NCBI GenBank assembly: GCA_018257865.1
Contig: JAEUBA010000003.1
Span: 124,001-188,000 of the forward strand
Direction of reading: 5' to 3'
Length of the DNA stretch: 64,000 nucleotides
From: Stereocaulon alpinum
Taxonomy: Eukaryota; Ascomycota; Lecanoromycetes; Lecanorales; Stereocaulaceae
Under the pieces are notes generated by a model, which worked only from the letters and a program-made list of their open reading frames with translations, did not search any database and had not been told where the DNA came from. The position numbers and the translations under genes were made by a program. This document shows, in pieces, positions 45,174 through 55,705 of this stretch. The first letter of the stretch is position 1; the number at the start of each line of letters is the position of its first letter.

Positions 45174-45869
45174 ATGGCCTCTCTCGCACCTTCTGCGTCT
45201 ACCATCCTCAGCTGCGGAGACAGCCCCCTCAGCGCTACAGCCTCCATAGTAGGCATCCTTACATTCGCTCTCGGTCTTCTAGCCTCATACATAGCTCTCC
45301 AGTCCGCGACACGCGGCGCACCCTCTGAGATAGCACGCTTAGTCGACGATCTGCGTACCACGCAACGCGAAATCAACAGGGTTGCCGAGTACATCTTTGA
45401 CAATGCGCATACCGCTTCACTGGGCATCACCCCGGGAGTCGACTACGACCCCTCCCGGCAGTACGTTTCACCTTCGTATGCAGCTCCTACCAGAGCAGCT
45501 GGGGTCGACGCAGGTCCATTGCAGGGATTATATGATGAAGTTCAAGAGCTCTTTGGCAATTGCGTGAGAATGTTCTACGAGGCGGATGATTTGTTGAAGA
45601 GATGTGAGAGTGATGTAGCTAGATGGGATCCGGAAGGCTTGAGAAGAAGAATTACATACGTGATGAATAGGCATGAAGTTGCAGAGAAAATGCAGAGGCT
45701 GGAAGACCAGAAGGCCCGGTTAGTGGACGTGAGGATGAGTCTGTTCCTCAGGAAGAGTGCGCATCAGGACATTGTGCTCAAGCAGATTGTGGAAGCTGTC
45801 AAGCACTTAAAGGGCGAAAGCCGAGATCGAGACTCTTCAACGGAAGACTCAGCTGTCCATGCACCGTGA
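45174..45869 (+). CDS. Unrecognised single-pass membrane protein with helical C-terminus
   Basis: A single exon from ATG 45174, 231 aa. One membrane helix at about 22-42 (ATASIVGILTFALGLLASYI) follows a short Ser/Ala head. Behind it comes a long charged helical region (ARLVDDLRTTQREINRVAEY, LYDEVQELFGNCVRMFYEAD, VAEKMQRLEDQKARLVDVRM) with coiled-coil character, and an acidic tail. This layout resembles fungal proteins annotated with an N-terminal hydrophobic segment before STAND-like or prion-related domains, but no such downstream domain is present. Function unknown. Confidence 0.6.
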   Translation: MASLAPSASTILSCGDSPLSATASIVGILTFALGLLASYIALQSATRGAPSEIARLVDDLRTTQREINRVAEYIFDNAHTASLGITPGVDYDPSRQYVSPSYAAPTRAAGVDAGPLQGLYDEVQELFGNCVRMFYEADDLLKRCESDVARWDPEGLRRRITYVMNRHEVAEKMQRLEDQKARLVDVRMSLFLRKSAHQDIVLKQIVEAVKHLKGESRDRDSSTEDSAVHAP

Positions 45870-45973
45870 ACGATATCTAGACCAAAAGAGAAGGAATTAC
45901 CCCTAGATTTGCAGAAATACAAGGGAAATCGAGAATCGAAACGCTATCATCCCAAACGCCGTTGCCTCATAAG

Positions 45974-47135
45974 TCAATTATACCCAATCCCATTAGCATC
46001 CGCCATCTTCGCATCATCCCCCTTGTGACTCTCCACATCTCTCAACATAACCTCACCACCCTCAACACCATACGGCCGCTGAGCACCATGCGCCCACTCC
46101 TGGATCAAATCCGCATGACTCGGCCCCACCCTCTCCTCACTCATAGACATCCTATCATCCTTCCTATCATGACTCGCAGTAGCGCTTTCACCAGCCTCCG
46201 CCTGCCTATGCACATGCACGATAGAAACCGGCGAGTTCAAAGTCGAGTTCAATTCATCAAGCCGGACCAGCAGCTCTTTAAACCCAGCCTCGAGTCTCGC
46301 GACCTGGTCTTCCAACGCAGTGACTCGCTCAAGCGTCGCGTCAGAGTTTGAAGAAGGAAGATTCAAAGGCGGCAGCTGCGGACCACGCACATGCGCCGGA
46401 TCAGGACTCGGCGCTTGCCCGCGCACACTCCTAGGAGCCGAAGTAGGAGCAGTGAGTCTTCCAAGACCAGAGTCATTAGAGACAACACTATGACGATCGA
46501 TATCCGAATGATAAGAATTCCTATCCACTTTCCATCAGCATCTGCCTCAACCACAATGTCACAGGACAGCGAAAGAAAAAAACTCACAACTTCCTCTTCT
46601 TCATCAACGCCGTCCTCGACAACACCGTCGGCTCCGGCACGCCCACCAAGTGACAAAGCCCCTCAGGATGCAAATCATTCGCAGTACAAAACGCACATTT
46701 CCCATACTTCTCTCGATACCGCATACACTTGATCCCCCTATTCAGACAGTTCGTACAACTCTCCTGCTCACTACTTTCCGTCCCATTATCGAAGATTTTG
46801 CGCCCGCGTTTCAGGGGGTCGTTGTTTGCTTTCTCTTTACCGTGTTTGCCTCTTCCTTGCAGGTAGGGCGGGTAGTGGGATGGGTCGTCGATGTTGTCCA
46901 TTTTGGAGTTGAAGGTGTAGGTTGTTGGGCCGGAGGATGTCGACGTCATTGTTATTCTTGGGACTCGTGGTGGTGGTGGTGGTTGTAGAAGTGGAAGTGT
47001 TTGGGATGGGGGTGGTGGGGGGAGGGATGGGCGGTGGAGGGGGAGAGGGGAGAGGGTTCTCGGGGTCTCATTTTGGAAAGTGAAATTTGGATTCATTGTG
47101 TTCGTGGGGTTGTATGTTCGTTGCAAGATTGTCAT
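45974..47135 (-). CDS. Cys-cluster protein (atypical Zn2Cys6-like), unrecognised
   Basis: Two exons on the minus strand, 47135..46588 and 46520..45974, with a 67-nt intron (GTGAGT...GGATAG); 1095 nt, 364 aa. The head is proline-rich (PPPPPSQ, PPPPPRVPR). At about residues 128-164 six cysteines are arranged CX2CX6CX9CX2CX11C (CTNCLNRGIKC, then KCAFC and GLCHL). The first half fits the fungal Zn2Cys6 binuclear cluster, but the last spacing is longer than usual. Exon 2 has a clear coiled coil (LERVTALEDQVARLEAGFKE), the dimerisation layout expected for such a regulator, and an acidic tail. It may be a divergent transcription factor. Confirmation needs structural modelling. Confidence 0.6.
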
Positions 47136-47909
47136 ACGTTACGCTGGTTGCGGAAGGTAGTTGGCAGCTTTTGTGTGGGCTCGAGGAACAAAGGCATCGC
47201 GAACTTTGGCCACATGCATTGGTCGTGACGTTTCCGGCGCACGACGAACAATTGGACTATTGAGAATGAAACAAGGACTTCGGGTGAATGTCACGTTGTA
47301 GACGACAATGGGACAATGGACTTCGCCTTTCATCCTTGAGCACCTTTGGGTGGATTCTTTCCTGGTAGTCATTGGAAGACAAAAAATCGTGAGCGCAGAA
47401 ATTTCCGCCCATCAATGCTGCAGACAACGAGTACAACAAGCGACCTTGGAAGGATTGTGGCAACGAGAAAGACTGAGAATGGTGCCACCGGGCAGAGAAG
47501 TACAGAATGAAGTACACTCGGCTTAGCGCTGTCCCATTTCGAAGAAAATGAACCATTGAATTTCTCCGAGTATGTCCGGTATAGAATAGAGAAATCATAG
47601 ATAACAGGCGTCGAGTGGGTATGGAAAGTTTGTGACTGTAGAATCCTCCACAACGTCGTTGGGGTTGAGTCCGATTGGTATCTGTACAAAACACATCAAT
47701 GTAACAAGACAACCTCCAAGCAATTTGCCCACCTCGTCCTCCAGCCTGCCTGCAAACGCCTCGTATCTCCTTGCTCACATCTTTCCAGATACCTTCCGCC
47801 GACACGGGTATGACTCGCTCTTACACTTCGCTTTATATCACACAGAGTTGAGTATCGCACTAGCAGTGCTTGTTTGTTTGCTTTTAAAACGCCTGGTTGC
47901 AGAAACCTA
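47136..47909. other. Intergenic, nothing recognised
   Basis: 774 bp between two minus-strand genes. A plus-strand frame at 47632..47922 overlaps the PPZ 3' end and is not called. Confidence 0.45.
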
Positions 47910-49655
47910 TCAAAAGCTTTGAGCAGACACTGCAGCAGGCTAGATAGCTGTTAGTACGCGTTTTAATGGTAGATTCGTGGTCGTGTGACTTACTGGACTA
48001 TTCAGCATGTTATTTCTCTTATTGCGGCCTTTCTTGATGTGGCTCTTCAAGGCACTGGAATCGAGTGGCTTGAGTAGCTCAAAGCTGCAAAGTAGCTCGC
48101 TGGAGACTGACATCACAGCACCCCAGTTGTCAAATTCGCCACAATACTGTGAATGTGTTAGCTTAGTCACGTGGTCCTACATCGGGTGAAAGTGACTCAC
48201 GTTGGGCGCAGAAAACACCGTGACTAGAATACGATCATTGAAGAACTCATAGCCATCTTCTACCACCATGTGTGCTCTACATACAAGATCAAAGTCATGT
48301 CGTTGTAAGAATTCCATGATGATCTTCTTCCCAAAGCAGTAGCTCACGCCTCGTTCGTTGGCCTCCCAGTCGGACTCCATATCTGCGGGATCACTCCAAA
48401 GCAGATCATTGAGCAGGCCATAATCAGGCACATCCGTGGGTCTCGCAATTTGTCGAATATCGTCCATGTGCGTTAAACTCGGGGATAGTCCTCCATGGAC
48501 ACAGAAGATCTTTCCAGCCACAATTGCTGCAATTGGGAGGCAGTTGAATGTGTCCACAAAGGTTTTCCAGATCTTGATATTGCATCGTCGTTTGCACTCA
48601 TCGTAGAAACCGTAAACTCTCGTAACATTGGCGCACTCATGATTGCCTCGTAGCATGAAAAAGTTCTCGGGAAATTTAAGCTTGTAGCAAAACAGAAGTA
48701 GAATGGTCTCCAAGCTTTGTTTTCCTCGGTCCACATAATCTCCCAGAAAGAGAAAGTTTGCATTAGGAGGGAAACCGCACATTTCAAACATGCGGATCAG
48801 ATCGGTGTACTGGCCATGAATATCCCCTACAATCTTGACGGGAGCTGATAGCTCGATTAGTGCAGGTTGAGACAAGAAGACCTCTCGTACGGCAGTGCAA
48901 ATTGCCGTGATCTCTGCATTCTTGAGACACACCGCTTTCGTGATCTTAGTAGAATATCCCGCATCCAGTAATCTTGTGATCATCTCATCGAGGTCAATGG
49001 ACTTTGGAGTGCCAAGACCTAGTCGCCCGGGCGAGCTTGAGATGAGAGTCTCGTCATCGGTAGCTGTGAGGTATGGCGACGACGGGGCTTTTGGAGCCTT
49101 TGACGATCTGGGATTGATGGCATTGTTCTTCACCAATATAGACTCTTTCGGCTGCTGATGATGAGAGGGGTGCAAAGTCCCTGAAGGAGGCGCATCGGAC
49201 ACGTGATCCACTTCTCCGGAGTTTTGCGCATTACTAACAGCCTTGTGGCCTTTGCCTACTGAAGCAGACAATGTTGGGGATGGCGGTGGTTGCGGCGACC
49301 CTGGCCGTGGGCTTGGTGATACATCCCCATCTACGACAGGAGATACTGGATCAAGTGTAGGCTTCGAACCACCAGACTTGGCACTTGATCCCGATTTCGT
49401 TGACGCTTTGGTGTCCGACCTTTCTAAGGTGCCGCTCGGCATGTCAGACTGCGAGAACGAGTTCCTCGGGCTGTCAGACTTCTGCCCTGGTATCTTTGAT
49501 CTTAATCCGCGGAAGGAGCGTGAAGACTCTTTAGTGTCAGACTTGCTGAATGAGGGATAGGATTGCAGTCCTTCAACAGATTTATCGAGCGATGTTGACG
49601 ACGCGTTTCTCGGCGTCTTAGAGCCGTCGCCCGCCTTTGAAGGTTGCTGGCCCAT
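47910..49655 (-). CDS. PPZ1: PPZ-type serine/threonine protein phosphatase
   Basis: Three exons on the minus strand, 49655..48201, 48146..47994 and 47939..47910, with introns of 54 and 54 nt; 1638 nt, 545 aa. MGQQPS at the start is an N-myristoylation signal, and a Ser/Pro-rich tail of about 215 residues precedes the catalytic domain, the PPZ layout. The PP1-like domain has GDIHGQ (277), GDYVDRG (305) and RGNHE (336), together the metal-binding signature, followed by HGGLSP and [14 protein letters not shown] across the second junction. The last exon encodes only ten codons (PAAVSAQSF plus stop). PPZ phosphatases regulate K+/Na+ balance, cell-wall integrity and cell-cycle entry, and are inhibited by Hal3. 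They act in the cytosol and at membranes. It looks intact. Confidence 0.92.
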
Positions 49656-50932
49656 TTTTCACTTGGATTACTGAGCGAGGTGGTTCCTCGAGGAGGAATG
49701 TCGGGTATATTCGGCGAAGTGCGACCGGAACTTCTTTTAGAGAACGACTCCTCCCCAACCAGGAAGCCCAAGAGTGCTTGGATATGAAGTATGCGATGAG
49801 TGCGATATCTCCGGTCCGTAGGCCCAGCCCGGACTTTGTCCTTGCCTTTCCTCCGTGATGAAATATCGAGTCGAGGTTTTACTCAAGCTGTTATGGGGGC
49901 TTCAACAATTCGAAGATGAGACACAGAGAGCGAGTTTCAATGAGTGACCATAGAGCTTGAGAGTGTAGTTGTGCCAATCTGTCGGCCTCCTTCGAGGATT
50001 GTTCGAGCGAGTTGGGGTGATCCAGATCGGTAGCCTCAAGGCGCGGGTTCTGATACACGAAGCTGCGCGCACTGCTACTGTTAGTCAAGATTCTCGTGAA
50101 GGATGCGAGGTTGAGTGCGATGACATTGATGTACGAAGGTGCAGTAGAGGAACGGGTGTGGGTCTTGGGGGCATTGCGTACAACAAGGGAAGGTCCATCG
50201 CTAGACCAGCCCCTCACTGCGCATGGTCGCGCTTGCAGTCATGAAAGGAGAGCGTAAGAGCACAAACCTAGAAGGATGAGTATTGATCTTTATGGAGGTT
50301 GAAGACAGGGTGGCATATTCTGTCAAGGCTGGTGAGTGTTGCCTGAGTGAGGAGGGCGGAAGCAGTTGATTGATAACAAGGCCAGAAAAATAAAGTTTCG
50401 AGGAACCTCTTACCGGCTTTCCCGTTTGCTTGATCAGCAGTGTTACTGGGTCTAGAATCCTCTATCAAGCATTCAAAATAAGCTGCTAGTATCAAGCTCG
50501 CGAATGGCAATCTACGTACAAGCAATTTCGTACTGCGTCAAAGGTGTGACGACACTGGTGACATTGCCAAGCTACGTCCAATTTATGATGAAGCCACGTC
50601 ATCGCGATCCTGCTCTCCTTCCTGCGAGGCCTACTGCTCCCTAGTGCTGCTTCTCTCCAGCAGGACGCACAAGAAAATGATAGCCATCCGCTCAAGCTCG
50701 CTCTTGGTTGCCTGACGCGCTCATTTGCCTACACAATTGTAACTGAGCGAGCTCATGATCCCCCACAGATGGCAGACATTGCTAGTCCCAAACCATGGCC
50801 GTTCTGAATAGCTGTGGCTTTCCCCATTCCAAAATACTACGGTAATGACCTCCTTTCGACATGGTAGATAACGAGACAACGGCTGTCATGTAGCAAATTG
50901 GCGCGACTTTTGACTATCCTGAACCGAACTTT
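49656..50932. other. Intergenic, with a weak candidate gene on the minus strand
   Basis: 1.28 kb. Minus-strand frames around 50695..50492 (with WQCHQCRHTFDAVRN, a CX2C knuckle) and 50217..49891 (ending LIETRSLCLIFELLKPP) look protein-like. They could be exons of one small multi-exon gene, with GTACGT near 50523 and GTAAGA near 50411 as possible donors. I could not find a consistent set of splices or a clear start, so no gene is called. Confidence 0.3.
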
Positions 50933-51292
50933 TCAGGGATCTTCTACCTCTATCTTGATGATATGTTGTCCTGGTACTACGATCAGACCTAGGAACCGGC
51001 TCGTCATGTCCACTTTCACGCTTGCTATGGATGTGGTATTTGCTTGTGCTGCGGCTTTGAGCGCACTTGGCGTGGGAGGACGGTACTCGTAAGACTGAGA
51101 AAGGATGACATTGCATTCCTAGAAGAGGTCAGAAGACTAGGCCGAATAACATGGGTAACTTTTGGGACGCTCTTGACCTACATTATCGGTGCACTTGAAA
51201 TCCCCGAGGAACATCCTTGTGTCATCAGTGTAGATGCGCAGCTTCTTATTCAGCAAGGCTTCAAGATATCCAGTAGCCTTGGTGTTGTCCAT
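50933..51292 (-). CDS. NAA38: Small LSM-domain protein, NatC auxiliary subunit Naa38/Mak31-like
   Basis: Two exons on the minus strand, 51292..51182 and 51118..50933, intron 63 nt (GTAGGT...TTCTAG); 98 aa. The first exon gives ATGYLEALLNKKLRIYTDDT and RMFLGDFKCTDN (Sm1 motif). The second gives ECNVILSQSYEYRPP, a linker, then MTSRFLGLIVVPGQHIIKIE (Sm2 motif) and a stop. This arrangement, with FKCTDN and SRFLGL-VVPG, is typical of Naa38, the Sm-like subunit of the N-terminal acetyltransferase NatC, associated with ribosomes. Its frame is open well upstream of 51292 without an ATG, so a longer 5' exon is possible. Other Lsm proteins cannot be fully excluded. Confidence 0.72.
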
Positions 51293-52461
51293 GTATGCTA
51301 CGTCAGTGAATGATCTTCGTCTTGCGGCAATGATCATTTGCACGTCTTCTGAGTCAGGACGGATACTGTCCTGATTAGTCACTGTCTTATCTAAGGACGA
51401 GGCCACGTTTCCATCATTGCCCAGTCCGGCGTTTCCCCAAACCGACAGCGCACGCGGAACAAAGCTTTTTCGAAGTTTCCGAGAAAAGATGTCGGGGTTC
51501 GTTGCTAGCGCGGCCGATCAAGCTCCTATGCCGTTTTGCCACTCCACCTCTGCAGACCTCTGCAAGCTCACCAAGGAAAGCTTGAACGTGCTTTCTTTCG
51601 CTGTTGAGCACACTCACATAGCTTTTTGAGCGCGCGAATGACATGTGTCATAGCTGAAATTGCGTCGAAGATCTGATACGGCGTTCGCCTAGTAGGTCAA
51701 TGATGTTAGATTACAAATGGGTTAAAGGTGAATAAATCTCACCCTTTTAGTGAGCGCGCCGACGGTAACACGATGATCAGCTCTATATTTCCGAGTCTAC
51801 AAACCCTGACAAATGCTTGAGTTAGAATGGAGCGAATGCACTGCGTGCCTCGGTGAATGGAGATTAACTATAGGCTCTGCTGTTCATTGCGTGACAGGAT
51901 CGACCTTACGTCGACCGCTACAAGTCATAGCAATTGTTTGTTCCAGTATACTCAAAATGAGACGAGAAAGTGAATGCCGATCTTACGGTGTCACTACAGC
52001 GCGACAAATACTACCACACCGTGCCTTACTCGCGCCGCGCTGGCAGGACTTCAACGCTGTTTAGCGACGACTATGTGTCTGACTATTTCCAGCGACGATC
52101 TCTGACCTGGCCCGTCAAGGAGTACCTCCAGTCCCTGAAAGAATGCTTCACGAATGTGCTTACACTATGACCGAAATACGCCAGCGATTGGCCAGAGCCT
52201 TTAATTACACAAAGCTTCAAACGGGTCAAGCGGCTATCTTATCTACTTCACCAGCCCTGCCATTATTCTCCGCGGCTTTTGCAGTGACGTCTCACTATCT
52301 GAGCTTACTTCGGTCCGATCACTCTGCAATCTCCAACTCACCTGTGCTCTTTATCAGTATTAGACGCCATTACTGTCTTGAACTGTTGCAAGGTTGTTTC
52401 AATACATTATTGATCTTCAGTTGCTAGTATCTGCCAGTCTCCTCTCTCAAATCTTCCTAAG
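51293..52461. other. Divergent intergenic region, nothing recognised
   Basis: 1.17 kb between divergent genes. Several short frames on both strands, none recognised. Confidence 0.45.
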
Positions 52462-54788
52462 ATGGACAATCATTACCACAGCGGACTAACAAGGAAGCGA
52501 TCCAACAAATGGACTACGGCGCAGTATCTCACGCTTTCGTATCTTGCACAGACTTATTCAAATGAATGGAAAGAAATTGCAAGACTTTTCAATCAATTTT
52601 TCCAAACCGAGTTGCCAACCTCAGATGGATTGTCAGCGCAGGCACTAGCTACCATGTGGTATGGCATACAACGAAAGACCTGTGGTAAGATGGCCCGGGA
52701 ACTGCTACACTCGACATCCGCCTCCTTCAGCTATACCAGTTCCGGGCTTGTAGACCAAGCCTTGATCGAAAAAACAGCGATTGATCTCAGTATTCAGCTT
52801 ATCAAAAGGGTTCCAGAGGCAGTTGTGAAGTCTCCTAAGCCTGTCAAACTACACAACACAAGTCGGAAACGCAAAGTGGTACAGAGTGATAGCACTACGT
52901 CTGATAAAGAGACTTCCTTCAGCTCTATCTACAGCCAGACTGACAGTCCCCCTTCGACACCTAAGAGACGCCGCACTAAACTTGTTCCGGAAACACCAGA
53001 ACACAGCCTCACTCGAGTCAGTAAGAATGGTCTGCTTACACCTCTCTCAAGTATGAAACCCTCAGGTCAGCAGTCCCAGCCCCCTAAGCGCCAAACACTG
53101 CCACACATCGCGTTTCGTGCGTTTTCCGAAGGTTCGCAAGGGATCAATTCCGTTGATGGATTTCGTGCTGGAGCATTTGTCGACACTCCTACTGTTCCCC
53201 CACCTCCAAGCCCTGAAGATCCATATTATAGAGATGAGGCCCTCCGTCATGTGGCACCTGTTCCTTCGGGACCAACGCCACTGATCTCAGTCACTAGAAA
53301 TCTGGTGCGTGCCCTTCATCGGGCGCTAAAGATGGGCCCAAATTCCTCCATCACCGTCATTGACCTGCGTAAAGCCGATCGTGAGGGTCGTGTGCAGTCA
53401 GCAACAATGTTGAGACTTCAGGTGGACCACCATTACAGCCCATATGGCGAGTACTTGTAAGTATACTCTCTTTCCCACCTAGTCCCATCAGGCTAACTTT
53501 GTTAGAATCTGGGGGGTGATAGACCCAGCCGCAATCATCTCTGTTGTGAGGCTACCTGAGCTCCTTACTGCAATGCTGGCTATACCTAGCGATGCCGACC
53601 CTTTCCGCATAGAGACAATGCGTGCCAACCAATTTTTGAGACCGGTTCGAAGATCGTTCAGAAACGACCCTCTTCCTATGTCTTTTCAGGCTGGTAAAGC
53701 GGTTGGGAGATTACTGCACGCCTTGTCGATTCCAGCTGACGCCGATCTATACGAAGCTGCAGTCTACGGCTTCTTAGCTGACTGGAAATTCGAAGGCCGT
53801 TGGTCGAACTGGCAAGAAAACGCATCATTTCGTAGTGGGATTGAGCAAGCATGCAGGCAAAAGCAGAGCGAGAGTGAGATGCCCCTGACATTCCAAGAGG
53901 TTACCGAGAGTGCTGCAGAGATTGTGGACGAAGGAGCCACCGAGGAGGAGTACGATCTGGACCGTGATGCAAATGAGGATCAGGCTGCCGCAGATGTTCT
54001 ACGCTATACATTTGACCCCGATGAGCTGGCAGAAAGTGGTGTAGCGTTCAAGGAGGAGCATGATCCGCTTAATATTGATACTCATCGGATCGCATGGTCC
54101 GGTTCTAGTTTCAACGTGAGAAGAGACGCAGCAGAAGAGGCTGGAATGGAGCAAGACATAAGGACAAATCATATCTCTGATGGACAACCTAGCCTTAATG
54201 ATGAAGAAGCTTTTATAACAGGTTTCGTCAGCCAACTTCTGGACTTTGTCAATACCCAGAGTTCTGAAGTCGCTACCTCTACGCACGAAGCCAGTAATGT
54301 ACTGCCAACAGATCACAGCGACTGGTTGAACGACCTTGAGTCTGGCGGGTGGATACTCCGAAATCACTATCCTCTCGGTGCACGACGCGCGGGCTGGTGT
54401 GCTGAGTCCACGACCAACCAAGGACTTCAGAAAGAGTGTGAATGGGCAAATCGAAGCAACAAGATTGTGGAACGATCACTGGCAAGTCAATATGCGGGAT
54501 CCCAAGCGGGCGACACGGAGCGCACCCACAAAATTTTGTACGAGCATGCCTGGACAGGAATGTGAGTTCTAATGTGTGCTCGGTTTATCAGGCAAGCGGC
54601 AGGGCTTTGAGCAATAGCATCACAATGCGTGGGCTCAATAGATTGGACAATGTACAGATGTCCTGACCGTACAATCTTGGTTTTCTGGTTGCAGGTATTT
54701 ATGGAAACGCATCTCACTCTTAGGATTTGGTGGAGAGTTAGATTTCGAGGGAGTTCGACTATGTCTTGAGCTCTTACAGCTCGCATGA
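52462..54788 (+). CDS. Unrecognised nuclear protein candidate with SANT-like head
   Basis: Three exons, 52462..53456, 53506..54561 and 54695..54788, with introns of 49 and 133 nt; 2145 nt, 714 aa. The N-terminus (KWTTAQYLTLSYLAQTYSNE then WKEIARLFNQFF) has the spacing of a Myb/SANT-like helix bundle. It is followed by Ser/Lys-rich disordered sequence with basic clusters (SRKRKVV, PKRRRTK), likely nuclear signals. A conserved-looking block around the first junction reads EYLIWGVIDPAAIISVVRLP. The middle of exon 2 is acidic. The last exon adds GMYLWKRISLLGFGGELDFE and a short helix, preserved only if the 133-nt intron is spliced. Otherwise the protein ends at 54565. The family is unknown to me. 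Confidence 0.7.
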
Positions 54789-54843
54789 TCTCGCAATACA
54801 AGCTCCACTATGCATGCTCTTTCCCTCCCGCGTATCTGGCCGC

Positions 54844-55464
54844 TCAGAACTTTTGGAACCCCTTCACTGCCTTGCCAGTTCGAGGCAGCACACGTAGAAC
54901 ATTGAATCGGACCTGTAGACCATTATCAGCACCGCTTTTCAACACAGAAATAGCACCATCCTCTGCACGTACCGTCTTGCTCAAAGGCCTGCACTGCCCA
55001 ACTGTGACCTGATCACCCTCTTCGACACGGAACGCTGGTGACACGTGTGCTGCCAGATTTTTGTGTCGCTTTTCGTACCTGGAGTATTTGGGCACGAAGT
55101 GAAGGTATTCGCGGCGAATGACGAGGGTGCGGTGCATTTTGGTAGAGACAACGGTGCCTGTGAGGATACGCCCACGGATGGAGACTTCGCCGGTAAAGGG
55201 ACATTTCTTATCTGTAGTCCTTGTGTTAGATATGTGCTTCTAATACTCAAATCCTCAAGGCAGCATTCAACGGCTAGTCGTACCGATGTATGAGCCCTCA
55301 ATCGCAGTTTTTGGTGTCCTAAAGCCCAAGCCCACGTCCTTATACCATCTTCGCCCACCCTTGCCTACTTTCGTGCTCTTGGTGCGCTTTGTCTTCTGGT
55401 TGACGAAGATGTGGGGTTGCTTCTGGAAGGCGCGCTCCGATTGCACCGTCAATTCGGTCGCCAT
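54844..55464 (-). CDS. RPS11: 40S ribosomal protein S11 (uS17)
   Basis: Three exons on the minus strand, 55464..55284, 55211..54973 and 54912..54844, with introns of 72 and 60 nt; 489 nt, 162 aa. The N-terminus contains [16 protein letters not shown] and the core [36 protein letters not shown], with [15 protein letters not shown] and [13 protein letters not shown], all diagnostic of uS17. The second intron (54913..54972) is 60 nt with no stop in frame, so the unspliced frame would add 20 residues inside [13 protein letters not shown]. The family has no insertion there, which shows that it is an intron. It is a cytosolic small-subunit protein that contacts 18S rRNA. It is divergent from SPC7 and ends 55 bp from the preceding gene. 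Confidence 0.94.
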
Positions 55465-55705
55465 GGCTGCGGTTTGATTTGGTCGAGGTGGTTGATCGAT
55501 GGAATTATCTGTGTGGGTTACGCTAATCCAGTAGGGCTGAGCAGCGAAAGTTGCCAAGCCCGCTTAGATCTTCCGGATATTGGCCGAGGGCGCCTTTGTT
55601 TACTTCGACTCGCGCTAGCTATCTTCTCCGTCAACACTCAGATCGACGGCAATACTCCATACTTACTAATGAATTTCGTAAAATAACAGCTTACGCAAAC
55701 TTAAG
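55465..55705. promoter_or_regulatory. Short divergent promoter shared by RPS11 and SPC7
   Basis: Only 241 bp separate the start codons of a highly expressed ribosomal protein gene and a kinetochore gene, so the core promoters must overlap or abut. No TATA box was seen. Confidence 0.6.

Noticed and set aside
50886..51116. Minus-strand frame of 76 codons
   Set aside because: It is an alternative frame of the second exon of the Naa38-like gene, whose own frame shows the Sm2 motif.
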